Shown here piece by piece: positions 1 to 8,234 of a stretch of 64,000 bases of DNA (position 1 is the first letter of the stretch; each line of letters starts with the position of its first letter). The notes below the pieces were generated by a model, which was not told where the DNA came from, searched no databases, and worked only from the letters and a program-made list of their open reading frames with translations. The stretch is from Candidatus Dormiibacterota bacterium (GTDB lineage: Bacteria > Acidobacteriota > Polarisedimenticolia > Gp22-AA2). Where the stretch lies: the NCBI GenBank assembly GCA_035635555.1, contig DASQAT010000001.1:1-64000 (forward strand), written 5' to 3'. The translations under genes and the position numbers were made by a program.

Positions 1-137
1 CGCGCCTCGCCAACCCGGGCCAGGCCGACCGCGACCACGACGGCCGCGGCGACGCCTGCGACAACTGCCCCGACGCCCCCAACCCCGGCCAGGAAGACAC
101 CGACGGCAACGGCACAGGCGACGCCTGCGGGCCGTAG
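1..137 (+). CDS. C-terminal end of a thrombospondin type 3 repeat protein (partial)
   Basis: Reading from base 3 gives 44 residues ending at TAG 135-137. The start lies outside the window. The residues are Asp-, Asn- and Gly-rich with paired cysteines ([14 protein letters not shown], then [13 protein letters not shown]), which is the calcium-binding thrombospondin type 3 repeat pattern. Such repeats usually form the stalk or tail of secreted or surface proteins in Gram-negative bacteria. What the rest of the protein does cannot be seen. It converges on the leftward membrane-protein gene 15 bases downstream. Confidence 0.75.
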   Translation, partial: RLANPGQADRDHDGRGDACDNCPDAPNPGQEDTDGNGTGDACGP

Positions 138-151
138 GATCAGCAGCCGGC

Positions 152-1726
152 TCAGGATCCCTCGGATAGCCCGCGCCGGCGGAACACGGTCGATGTCTCG
201 TCGGCGCGCTGGCGGACCCAATCCGGGTGGCCCTCCATCGCCTCGACGAGCGGCGCATCGCGCGGCAGGATCGCCAGGGTCACTCCCATCGAGACGAGCG
301 CGTCCGACCAGCCGGGGCGCGCCATATAGATGTCGGCGTAACGCTTGAAGAACTCGTCGCCGTACATGTCCCACCGGCCGTCCACGAAGACGCGCGCCTG
401 CGGCCATTCCAGTATCAGGTAGCCGCCCCAGACGTCCGGCGTGAACACCGGGCCCGCGGGGACCGTCCCGTCCCGCTTGAGCGCGGCGACCGCGCCGACG
501 GGGAATTGTCCGGGGTCGAAGCCGGCGCGCGGCAGGAGACCCAGGATCGCCAGGATCCAGACGATGACGATCGCGGCGACGGCGTAGGCGCCGCCGCTGC
601 GCTCTTCGCGCAGACGCAGCGCCGCGAGCTGATCACGCGTCGGTCCATCCAACCGGGCCCGCAGGAGCGACGAAACACCGCCCGAGATCACCAGCGCACC
701 GAAGAGGGTCATCAGCTCGACGTGGCGGATCGACGCGAAGGCCATCGCGGTCGTCAGGGCGAGAGCCAGGAGCGTGCCCGGATGGAACGGGCCGGTCGGA
801 CCGCGCCGCGGGCGCTCCGCTCCGCGCAGCCCGCCCACCACACCCGCGATGCACAGACCGGTGAAGACGAACAGCGCCAGACCGGCCCGGTCGTCGGCCG
901 CGGCCGGGGCGAACTCGGTCGTGGCCTTCAGGGCGGGGCCGTGAATCGTGAAGAACGAGATGAGATGCGCGGGCAGCCGCCAGCCCCACGGGTTGAGGAG
1001 CGTGCAGGCCGCCGCGACGACACCCGCCGCGACCAGGGGCCGGACCAGGGATCGGCTTCCGGGGGCGCCGGCTCTTTCCGGCGACGGCGCGGCCTGGACC
1101 GCGACGACCTCTCCGAGCCCGTAGCAGAGCAGGACACCGAACGCGACGAGGAAACCACCGTGCAGATTGGCCCAGAGGAGAGCCAGCGGCGGGAGCCAGA
1201 GGAGGAGACGGCTCCCCGACCGTCGGGCGACGACCGATTCGAGAGTCACGGTCCAGAGGACGAGACACACGACGGTCAGGAGGTGCGGCCGCGCCAGCCA
1301 GTGCGAGGACGCGGTCGCCGCTGCGGCCACGACGGCTCCGAACGCCGCCAGGACATCGTCGCCGCGGCGCACCAGGAAACGGAACAAAACGACATGCGGG
1401 AGGGCGATGAGCAGGGCCACCGCCGCGACCAGGCCGTTCCACCCACAGGCCCTGTACAGGAGGGCGGAGCCGAGATCGGCCAGCCATTCGTGCGCGAACC
1501 ATTCGGCGCCGGCGTGGGTGCCGGAGAAGGGGTCCACCCTTGGAATCTGCCGGTGATCCAGGATCCAGGACCCGGTCGCCACGTGCGTCGCCGCGTCGGC
1601 GTCGCCGAACAGCCGGCCTCCTCCGATCGAAGCCACGAGGATCACCAGGAAGACGACCAGAAGATCGGCGAAGCCCGGGCGCAGCCACGCGTGGGAGAAC
1701 GCGGCCCGTCGCGGGGCGACGCTCAT
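152..1726 (-). CDS. Polytopic membrane protein, GT-C-like architecture
   Basis: A 524-residue protein with about ten to twelve hydrophobic segments and a soluble C-terminal part. The first membrane helix is at about residues 19-36 (LLVVFLVILVASIGGG). The C-terminal part carries GGYLILEWPQARVFVDGRWD followed by MYGDEFFKRY. This arrangement occurs in uncharacterised bacterial integral membrane proteins related in shape to lipid-linked-sugar (GT-C) glycosyltransferases. The substrate is unknown and enzymatic activity is inference. The ATG at 1724-1726 overlaps the TGA of the upstream PilZ gene (ATGA), so the two are probably translationally coupled. An in-frame extension to 1843 would run into the PilZ gene and was not used. 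Confidence 0.7.
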   Translation of the reverse strand: MSVAPRRAAFSHAWLRPGFADLLVVFLVILVASIGGGRLFGDADAATHVATGSWILDHRQIPRVDPFSGTHAGAEWFAHEWLADLGSALLYRACGWNGLVAAVALLIALPHVVLFRFLVRRGDDVLAAFGAVVAAAATASSHWLARPHLLTVVCLVLWTVTLESVVARRSGSRLLLWLPPLALLWANLHGGFLVAFGVLLCYGLGEVVAVQAAPSPERAGAPGSRSLVRPLVAAGVVAAACTLLNPWGWRLPAHLISFFTIHGPALKATTEFAPAAADDRAGLALFVFTGLCIAGVVGGLRGAERPRRGPTGPFHPGTLLALALTTAMAFASIRHVELMTLFGALVISGGVSSLLRARLDGPTRDQLAALRLREERSGGAYAVAAIVIVWILAILGLLPRAGFDPGQFPVGAVAALKRDGTVPAGPVFTPDVWGGYLILEWPQARVFVDGRWDMYGDEFFKRYADIYMARPGWSDALVSMGVTLAILPRDAPLVEAMEGHPDWVRQRADETSTVFRRRGLSEGS

Positions 1727-2052
1727 CGCGGAGCGCCGGCCCGTTCCAGGTACCCCAGGAATTCCGCGGAGGGCTGCAGAAAGTTGATGCCCATGCCCAC
1801 GCGGCCGGTGGACAGGAACTGCACCGGCCCCTCGCGCGCCCACACGACCTCGCCGCGCACCTGAAACGTGCCGTCGGGGAACTTGAGCTCGAGGTTGAGG
1901 ACGGTCCCCGGCGCGAACACGCGGATCGCGCGCACCATGATCCCGCTGCGGGAGACGTTTCCGGAATATCCGATGAACTGCGGCTGGTCCGGGCCGTAGC
2001 GCACTTCGACGCGGCGGCGCGCGCGCTTGCTCGACTGCTTTCCCTTCGTCAT
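1723..2052 (-). CDS. PilZ domain protein (cyclic-di-GMP receptor)
   Basis: A 109-residue protein that is essentially one PilZ domain. It shows an N-terminal arginine cluster (KRARRRVEV, containing RxxxR) and, about 25 residues later, NVSRSGIMV, matching the (D/N)xSxxG half of the c-di-GMP site. The rest is beta-rich (LNLELKFPDGTFQVRGEVVW). The chosen ATG at 2050-2052 is preceded by AGGAG about 12 bases upstream. An alternative ATG at 2091 would add 13 residues. The stop overlaps the start of the following membrane protein, suggesting PilZ may control that protein's activity. A diguanylate cyclase/phosphodiesterase is encoded at 36.3 kb. Confidence 0.85.
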   Translation of the reverse strand: MTKGKQSSKRARRRVEVRYGPDQPQFIGYSGNVSRSGIMVRAIRVFAPGTVLNLELKFPDGTFQVRGEVVWAREGPVQFLSTGRVGMGINFLQPSAEFLGYLERAGAPR

Positions 2053-2150
2053 GGTCCGGACACGCTCCTGGCGCGCGCGCGATCCTACCATCACACGGGG
2101 ACTCGCATTCGGGAGCCCGGCGTGAGGGGATTCGCCGAGCCCCGGTGGCC

Positions 2151-2834
2151 TCAGGACCCGCCCGTGTCGAAGAACCCCGGACCCACGCGCATGAAATGCG
2201 TGATCTCCGGCGGCAGGAAGTGGTAGAGCACCGTCGACGCGAGCGTGTGCGCCAGGGCGAGGGCGAAGAGGTTCGGGCAGCGGCGGAACAGGGCGCAGAA
2301 GCAATAGGCCGCGCCGAAGGTCACGACCGTCAGGAACGGGTTCGGCAAATGCAGCGCCCCGAAGATGGCCGCGCAGGTCAGGTCGTGGGCGACCTCACCG
2401 CGCACGACACCGGACAGGCGCCGGCCGATGACGCACTGCAGGCCGTATTGCTGGAACAGCGCCCACGGGTAGCCCCACAGGAACGCCAGGGCCGTTCGCA
2501 GCGGATCCAGCGCGACCCCGCCGCCGAGGCGCACCCCGAGGGCCGCGGTCAGGATCAACGCCGGCACGATCACGAAAAACGCCTCCCGCAGCGCCCGCCC
2601 GAAGGTGTCGAGACGGATCCCCAGGTCGGCGGCCGTGTCGTTGTGCCGCACGTGCAGGAGGAACGCGAAGGCGAAGAACAGGACGAAGCCGGGCGCCGCG
2701 TAGGCCCTCGATCGCGGCTCGATGATCCAGATAAAAACCAGAAGATAGACGACGACGAGGACCACCTCGAGGGCCGTGACGAAATCCTCCCGATCCAGGG
2801 GGAGCGCCGCTTCCCGCGCCTGCGCGTCGCTCAT
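2151..2834 (-). CDS. CPBP-family membrane protein with altered active-site motif
   Basis: A 227-residue protein with about six to seven membrane segments, related to the CPBP/Rce1 (Abi) intramembrane protease family. Motifs 2 and 3 are present as FGALHLPNP and LALAHTLAS, which carry the conserved histidines. Motif 1, normally EExxxR with a catalytic glutamate, reads QQYGLQ. The catalytic Glu pair is therefore Gln-Gln and the Arg is Gln. It may be an inactive or altered paralogue of the intact family member just upstream. Only one base separates its ATG from that gene's TGA (TGA-G-ATG), indicating tight coupling. The substrate is unknown. Confidence 0.75.
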   Translation of the reverse strand: MSDAQAREAALPLDREDFVTALEVVLVVVYLLVFIWIIEPRSRAYAAPGFVLFFAFAFLLHVRHNDTAADLGIRLDTFGRALREAFFVIVPALILTAALGVRLGGGVALDPLRTALAFLWGYPWALFQQYGLQCVIGRRLSGVVRGEVAHDLTCAAIFGALHLPNPFLTVVTFGAAYCFCALFRRCPNLFALALAHTLASTVLYHFLPPEITHFMRVGPGFFDTGGS

Positions 2835-2835
2835 C

Positions 2836-3855
2836 TCATCCCTTGAAGAACAAGGACCAGGTCACGTCGACGAGCGTGTGCGCGATCGCCGGAGCCAGGA
2901 TGCGGCGGGTGCGCAGGTAGACCCAGCCGTAGGCGAGACCCGCGAGCGTCGCCAGGATTCCGTAACGCCAGTCGGGCGCGTGCGGTCCGTTGTCGAGGTG
3001 CGCGGCGCCGAAGACGAGCGACGCCACGACGAGCCCCACGAGCGGCCTGCCGGTGCAGCGCACGAGCGTCGTCTGGATGAACCCCCGGAACAGCACCTCC
3101 TCCGGAAGTCCCGTGAAGATCAGGATGACCAGGCCCCCCGCCAGCCCGAACAGGGGTGCGCCGTCATGCACGCCGAAGATCAGGAATCCGGTCCGCAGAC
3201 CGATCGGGACCCCCACGGCGGCGAACGCGGCGAACGAACCGGTGGCGGAGGCCACGTCGCGGGCCCCCACGCGCAGCGTCAGTCCCGCGGGGTCGAAGCC
3301 CCGCGCCACGAGCATGAGGTAGAGCAGGAGATCGAGGCCGAGCGGACTCATCAGGAAGGAACCGGTGCTCCCGTGCGGCCATGGGAAGGATGTGACCAGG
3401 AGACGGAGCTCGACCGGCAGCCAGATGCACAGGACCACGAGCGTGTCCCCGACGAGCCGCAGCCTGCCGCGCGGCAGGACGACCGCCAGCACGGACGGAA
3501 CGCCGATGTACAGGACGAGGCGCAGGATGCCGGCCAGCGTCGCGACGCCCGGGATCGACCAGTAAACCAGGCACGGCGCGAGCAGGACCGCGGGCAGCGC
3601 CGCCGCGCGCAGCGGCCGGCCGTCGACCCAGACCTTCAGGCTCTTCACGCCTCGACCCGACAGGAGCACGGGGAGCGGCAGAAGCAGGAGCCCCAGCGCG
3701 AAGAGGGACAGGACGAGCCCGACGATCTCCCGCGGCTCCATCCCCGCGCGCCGCGAGACCAGATAGACGGCGCCGACCGCCAGAGCCACCGCGAGGACGG
3801 CCCGCGCGACGCGCCGTGGGCTGAGGAAACCGCTCGACGCACTGGAAGGAGTCAT
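2836..3855 (-). CDS. CPBP family intramembrane glutamic/metalloprotease
   Basis: A 339-residue polytopic membrane protein with all CPBP (PF02517-type) motifs near the C-terminus: PEEVLFRG (EExxxR), FGAAHLDNG and AIAHTLVDV. Family members cleave prenylated or other membrane substrates, or act in bacteriocin immunity and protein sorting; the role here is unknown. The N-terminal half (about residues 15-200) adds several helices before the catalytic core. The ATG at 3853-3855 is preferred over a TTG at 3891 that would add 12 residues and crowd the upstream stop. It pairs with the Gln-Gln variant downstream, so the two could work as an active/inactive couple. Confidence 0.85.
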   Translation of the reverse strand: MTPSSASSGFLSPRRVARAVLAVALAVGAVYLVSRRAGMEPREIVGLVLSLFALGLLLLPLPVLLSGRGVKSLKVWVDGRPLRAAALPAVLLAPCLVYWSIPGVATLAGILRLVLYIGVPSVLAVVLPRGRLRLVGDTLVVLCIWLPVELRLLVTSFPWPHGSTGSFLMSPLGLDLLLYLMLVARGFDPAGLTLRVGARDVASATGSFAAFAAVGVPIGLRTGFLIFGVHDGAPLFGLAGGLVILIFTGLPEEVLFRGFIQTTLVRCTGRPLVGLVVASLVFGAAHLDNGPHAPDWRYGILATLAGLAYGWVYLRTRRILAPAIAHTLVDVTWSLFFKG

Positions 3856-3894
3856 CGCTATAGAGATACCCCCGGCGGGGCGCCGGGGCAAGGT

Positions 3895-4887
3895 TCAAAG
3901 GACGTCCTTGAGGCGTTCGCGCGAGATGTTGGCGCCGCACAGGACGATCACGATCGTGTGATCGGCGCGTCTATCCTTATCTTTAATGCAGCCGGCGACG
4001 GCGACGCCCGCCGCCCCCTCGATGAGCGTGTGGTGGCTGTCGATCACCAGCCGCATCGCGTCCCGGATCTCATCCTCCGTGACGAGGATCGAACGATCGA
4101 CGTATCTCCGGCACGACTCGAGAGTGATCGCCCCGTCCTCGACCGCGCCCGCGGTGCCGTCGGAGAGCGTCGGCTTCGACTCCATCGCGAGGATCCGGCC
4201 CGCCCGCAGAGAGTGGTGCATCACGGCGGAGTTCCCGGGCGAGCAGGCGACCACCTCGATCCGCCGGCCGATCTCCTTGAGGTAGCCGCCGATCCCGGAG
4301 ATGAGACCTCCGCCGCCGAGGGCGACGTACAGTGCGTCGATCGAATCGAGCTGACGGGACAGCTCCAGACCGATCGTCCCCTGGCCCGCGACGACGGCGG
4401 GGTCGTTGTACGGAGAGACATACACCTGCCCGTTGTCCGTGGCGTAGCGCCGCGCGAAGATCTCGGTCAGACCCGAGTCGATCGCGTGCGTGCGAACCTC
4501 CGCCCCGTACGACCGGATGTTCGCGATCTTCGCGGGCGAAGCGTTCTCGGGGACGTAGATGATGCCCGGAATCCCCAGCTCCCTGAGGCCATAGGCGACC
4601 GCCGCGCCGTGATTGCCCGACGACGCCGTGACGATCCCCCGGGCGCGCTGCTCCGGCGTGAGCGACAGCAGCCTGTTCATCGCCCCGCGCAGCTTGAACG
4701 AGCCGGTGATCTGGAGGTTCTCCATCTTGAAGAACACGCGCGCGCTCCCCGTGAGGCCGATCCCCCGCGACGCATCGACGGGCGTTTCGCGCACGTGCGG
4801 ACGGATGCGCTTCTCGGCTGCGGCGACCTCGGCCTTCAGATCCACGGTCGGGCGGACCTCCACGGGGACAGGTCGACACGCTACCAT
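3895..4887 (-). CDS. PLP-dependent threonine dehydratase / serine racemase-like enzyme
   Basis: A 330-residue fold-type II PLP enzyme. The PLP-binding lysine is K65 in QITGSFKLRGA. SSGNHGAAVA follows at about 89-98, and the glycine-rich phosphate loop is GGGGLISGIGG. The length is that of catabolic threonine dehydratase, serine racemase or the related hydroxyectoine-utilisation dehydratase (no ACT regulatory domain). It should deaminate threonine or serine to the 2-oxo acid plus ammonia, or act on a related beta-hydroxy amino acid. The exact substrate cannot be read from the sequence. The ATG at 4885-4887 has no strong ribosome site. It is first in a leftward run, 39 bases before the CPBP gene. 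Confidence 0.85.
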   Translation of the reverse strand: MVACRPVPVEVRPTVDLKAEVAAAEKRIRPHVRETPVDASRGIGLTGSARVFFKMENLQITGSFKLRGAMNRLLSLTPEQRARGIVTASSGNHGAAVAYGLRELGIPGIIYVPENASPAKIANIRSYGAEVRTHAIDSGLTEIFARRYATDNGQVYVSPYNDPAVVAGQGTIGLELSRQLDSIDALYVALGGGGLISGIGGYLKEIGRRIEVVACSPGNSAVMHHSLRAGRILAMESKPTLSDGTAGAVEDGAITLESCRRYVDRSILVTEDEIRDAMRLVIDSHHTLIEGAAGVAVAGCIKDKDRRADHTIVIVLCGANISRERLKDVL

Positions 4888-5239
4888 GAAACGGAGAGGG
4901 GGCGGGGGGCCAGCACGGTGACAAGCAGGCCGGTGATAGTCTACAAGGTGGTGCCGAGAGTGTTGCGGCCGGGGAACGAGCCGCGCATCCGTCCGGCGTA
5001 CGGCGCTCCCCGGGCCACGCCACGCGAACGGTCAAGCGGAGGCCAGGTGCTCCCCACTCGAATTCGACGAGTCCGTGCTCCTGGAAGCGCGATCTGTCCG
5101 GCTCCCGACCGGCCCGCCGGACGCGCGCATTTCCAGGCACGTGTCGCGGCCCACGACAATCCAGTGTCCGCCGGCGGACATCAGCCGGGTGTGCCCTCGA
5201 ATCGTCGCGCGCAACACTCTCCGCGCCACGTTGGGTCGC
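4888..5239. other. Divergent intergenic region (352 bases), no gene seen
   Basis: This separates the leftward dehydratase gene and the rightward acyl-activating fusion, so it should hold both promoters. Frames stay open across it, but their composition (Arg/Pro/Ala-rich, no motif) looks like GC-driven noise, and none has a convincing ribosome site. I see no clear hairpin terminator, repeat or operator. Confidence 0.5.
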
Positions 5240-7909
5240 ATGGGATCTGACGCCCCGCCTCCCCATCGCCGGAATCTCCTGTCGTACGTCGAGCACCTGT
5301 CGCGCTTCGGCCCGCGCGACGCCTACCTGTGGAGGGAGGGGGTCCGGTGGCGCCGCCGCACGTATGCCGACCTGCATCGTCGCATCCTCGCGTGCGCGGC
5401 GATCCTGCGGGACGCGGGGCTGCGGCCGGGCGACCCCGTGCTCATGCAGGGGCCGGACGGCGCCGACTGGGTCGAGTCGCTCCTCGGGACGTTCTGGGCC
5501 GGCGGCGTCGCGGTCCCGCTCGAGACGGGCACGCCGGACGATCTGCGCGCCCTCATCGCCTCGAGGTGCGGCGCGCGCCTTCTCCTGGCGCCGGCGGGCG
5601 CGTCCCCCCCGGAGGGTGTGCGGCGCATCGACTTCGGATCGTGGGGAGAGATCGCGGCCGCGGCCCCGTCCGCCGGCGCCGACCCGGGACCGGAGGAGCG
5701 GGCGGAGATCATCTTCACGTCGGGGACGACGGGCGACCCGAAGGGGGTCGTGCTCACGCACGGCAACCTGATCTCCGACTTCGCGTCGATCGAGCGCGGC
5801 TACTTCAGGCGCGAGGCCCTCGTCCGCCGTTTCGGGGAGGTGCGCTTTCTCTCCACGCTGCCCCTGTCGCACATGTTCGGGCAGGCCCTCGACGTCTTCC
5901 TGCCGCTCACGATGGGACTGACGATCGTGTTCGTGCCGGCGCGCCCGGCCGACGTCATGGAGGCGGCGCGGCGCATGCGCGCCTGGGGGCTGTTCAGCGT
6001 GCCGCGGCTGCTCGATCTTCTGGGTGCGGAGGTCCGGCGGGCGCTCGCCTCGGAGGGAAGGCTCGAGGATCTCCTGCGACGCCAGGAGCGGCACGCGGGC
6101 CGGCCGTTCTACCTGCAGGCCCCCCTCTTCTGGCGCGTGCAGCGGATGTTCGGCTGGCGCTTCCGCCTGATCGTGTCCGGCGGGGCCGCGCTGCCGGAGT
6201 CCGTGGACCTGTTCTGGAGGCGCAGCGGCTACCTCGTCGTGCAGGGTTACGGCCTCACCGAAACGGCGCCGATCGTCTCGGTCTCCAATCCGTTCGACCG
6301 CAGGGCCGGAAGCGTGGGACGGCCTCTCGCGTCCCAGGAGGTCACTCTGGGGCCCGGCAACGAGATTCTGGTTCGCGGTCCGAACGTGATGTCCGGCTAC
6401 CTGGGGACGGAGCCGTGCACCACGCCGGAAGGCTGGTTCAAGACCGGCGATGTCGGCGAGTTCGACGACCGGGGCCGGCTGCGGATTCGCGGGCGCCTGA
6501 AGGAGGTCCTCGTCACTTCGGAGGGGGAGAACGTCTATCCCGCGGACGTGGAGTCGGCGTTCCAGGGTCTCCCCGGCGTGCGGGACGCCGCCGTCGTGGG
6601 CCTGCCGCTGGAGCGCGGCGATCGCGTGCATGCCGTCCTGCTGCTCGCCCCGGGTACCGATGCGATGGACTCGGTCCGCCGCGCCAACGAACGCCTCCTG
6701 CCGAAGCAGAGGGTGCGCGGCCACACCGTCTGGCCGGAGGACGATTTCCCCCGGACCCACGGCGGCAAGGTGCGCCGGGGTCTGCTGCGCGAGCGCGTCC
6801 TTGCCGTGGAGCGCGGCGCGTCGGGCGACTCCGCCTCCCGCACGATCGAGAGAGCCGCGTCCGCGGGCGGAGTGCGCCGGCTGATCGCGAGCCTGGCGCG
6901 CGTCCCGCCGGAGAGTCTTCAGGAGACCACCCGCCTCGCGGAGGGGCTCGGCTTCGCGAGCCTCGACCTGGTCGAGCTGGCGGCGTCGTTCCAGGATGAG
7001 TACGGTCTCCGTCTTCCCGAGGATCGTCTGGGCTCCGCGACGGTCGGAGACCTCGAGCGGCTGGCTGCAGCCGCCGCGGCCGGCGAAGCGCGGGGGACCG
7101 GGGGGCTTCCGTCCGGCGTGGTCGATGGGTCCGCGGGCGCCGAGCCGGCGCGGACGACCCGCGGCGCGGGGCCGGCGTCCGCCGCCGGCGGGCAGGCCAC
7201 GCGCGGCGGTCTGAGGATGCCGCGCTGGACGCGATTCCCGCCCGTCCGCCTGGCGCGGAGGTGCATCGAGGAGATTGTTCTCGTCCCGTTCGTGCGCTTC
7301 TACGCGCGACCGGAGGTCGAGGGGCTGGAGCATCTGAAGGGAACGCGGCCACCGTACCTGTTCGTGCCGAACCACCGCAGTTTCATGGACACCGGTCTCA
7401 TCAAGGCGATGCTGCCGCGTCCTCTGCGGGGGCGTGTGGCCCCCGCGATGACCACCCGCTACCACCGCGTCTTCTTCGGCGAGGCTCCGGGCGGTCGGGC
7501 CCGGTATCTCAAGGAGCGGCTCCAGGTCCTCCTGCTGGAGCTCCTCTTCAACGTCTGGCCCCTCCCCGAGACCGCGGGTCTACGCGCCAGCCTGTTGTAC
7601 GCCGGGGAGCTCATGGATGAAGGGTTCTCGATTCTCGTCTTTCCGGAGGGCCGGCACGTTCGGCCTCCCGGCATCGATCCGTTCAGGAAAGGGATCGGGA
7701 TCTTCGCGCGCGATCTGCGGGCGCCGGTCGTCCCCGTGTACATCGAGGGAACGGACGAGGTCCTCCCGGAGCGGCGGTATTGGCCGCGCCGCCGCCGGAC
7801 GCGCCTGGTCATCGGCCCGCCCGTCGGCATCGGTCCCGACGTCGATGCCTCGGAGGCTGCGGCCCTGATCGAGGCGGCCGTCAGACGTCTGCAGACGACA
7901 CGGGGCTGA
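5240..7909 (+). CDS. Acyl-CoA/ACP synthetase - acyl carrier protein - PlsC acyltransferase fusion
   Basis: An 889-residue three-part protein. Residues about 10-540 are an AMP-binding acyl-activating domain: P-loop-like TSGTTGDPKG at about 160, GYGLTETAPI at about 335, then FKTGDVGEF and GRLKEVLVTSEGENVYPADV. Residues about 545-610 are a carrier domain, with Ser574 in GFASLDLVEL as the likely phosphopantetheine site. After a Gly/Ala-rich linker, residues about 690-885 form a PlsC-type 1-acylglycerol-phosphate acyltransferase with NHRSFMD (N711-D717) and FPEGRH. The probable job is to activate a fatty acid, load it on the built-in carrier, and transfer it to a lysophospholipid or other acceptor. 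It resembles Aas-type enzymes, with domain order reversed and an ACP added. The ATG at 5240 was chosen because the AMP-binding region begins immediately after it. Confidence 0.85.
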   Translation: MGSDAPPPHRRNLLSYVEHLSRFGPRDAYLWREGVRWRRRTYADLHRRILACAAILRDAGLRPGDPVLMQGPDGADWVESLLGTFWAGGVAVPLETGTPDDLRALIASRCGARLLLAPAGASPPEGVRRIDFGSWGEIAAAAPSAGADPGPEERAEIIFTSGTTGDPKGVVLTHGNLISDFASIERGYFRREALVRRFGEVRFLSTLPLSHMFGQALDVFLPLTMGLTIVFVPARPADVMEAARRMRAWGLFSVPRLLDLLGAEVRRALASEGRLEDLLRRQERHAGRPFYLQAPLFWRVQRMFGWRFRLIVSGGAALPESVDLFWRRSGYLVVQGYGLTETAPIVSVSNPFDRRAGSVGRPLASQEVTLGPGNEILVRGPNVMSGYLGTEPCTTPEGWFKTGDVGEFDDRGRLRIRGRLKEVLVTSEGENVYPADVESAFQGLPGVRDAAVVGLPLERGDRVHAVLLLAPGTDAMDSVRRANERLLPKQRVRGHTVWPEDDFPRTHGGKVRRGLLRERVLAVERGASGDSASRTIERAASAGGVRRLIASLARVPPESLQETTRLAEGLGFASLDLVELAASFQDEYGLRLPEDRLGSATVGDLERLAAAAAAGEARGTGGLPSGVVDGSAGAEPARTTRGAGPASAAGGQATRGGLRMPRWTRFPPVRLARRCIEEIVLVPFVRFYARPEVEGLEHLKGTRPPYLFVPNHRSFMDTGLIKAMLPRPLRGRVAPAMTTRYHRVFFGEAPGGRARYLKERLQVLLLELLFNVWPLPETAGLRASLLYAGELMDEGFSILVFPEGRHVRPPGIDPFRKGIGIFARDLRAPVVPVYIEGTDEVLPERRYWPRRRRTRLVIGPPVGIGPDVDASEAAALIEAAVRRLQTTRG

Positions 7910-8234
7910 CCTGTCCCAAGGCCGGCCGGGCCGCGCGTCCTGTCCTCCGCAAAGGACCGGACGCGTCCCCTCGGGACGACACGTGTCATGCCGGTGTCCG
8001 CCCGCGGGCGCCTCGAGTCATCACGACACGCCTCGATCTTCTTCTCGAGAAATTTTCCGCTGCACCGGCGAAGCATATTGGAGGTCAACGACTTGCGCCG
8101 TCGTCGCCGGCCGGGTCCCGGCCCGGGCGGGCGGCCGTCGGGAGCGATTCCAGGGGCGGCGGCACGCTCCCTGCTAGGACCGCTCTAATGTCACTCGACC
8201 ATTCAATTGAATGTCTTGGTTCAACGGAGGCACC
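7910..8234. other. Intergenic region (325 bases) upstream of the coiled-coil lipoprotein
   Basis: No coding sequence is supported. Near its 3' end there is a small AT-richer island (about 8185-8225) with a perfect 14-base palindrome, listed separately, followed by a good ribosome site (GGAGGCACC before ATG 8235). The rest is GC-rich and carries no feature I can name. It probably contains the promoter of the lipoprotein gene. Confidence 0.5.
8200..8213. promoter_or_regulatory. Perfect 14-base palindrome, candidate operator
   Basis: CATTCAATTGAATG is identical to its reverse complement. It lies 22 bases before the ATG of the lipoprotein gene, in unusually AT-rich sequence for this window. A symmetric site so near a start could be an operator for a dimeric repressor. 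No binding protein can be assigned. Confidence 0.4.

Noticed and set aside
4070-7465. 1131-codon minus-strand frame opposite the acyl-activating fusion
   Set aside because: Low-complexity Arg/Gln/Gly/Pro-rich sequence without domains, antisense to a well-supported gene.
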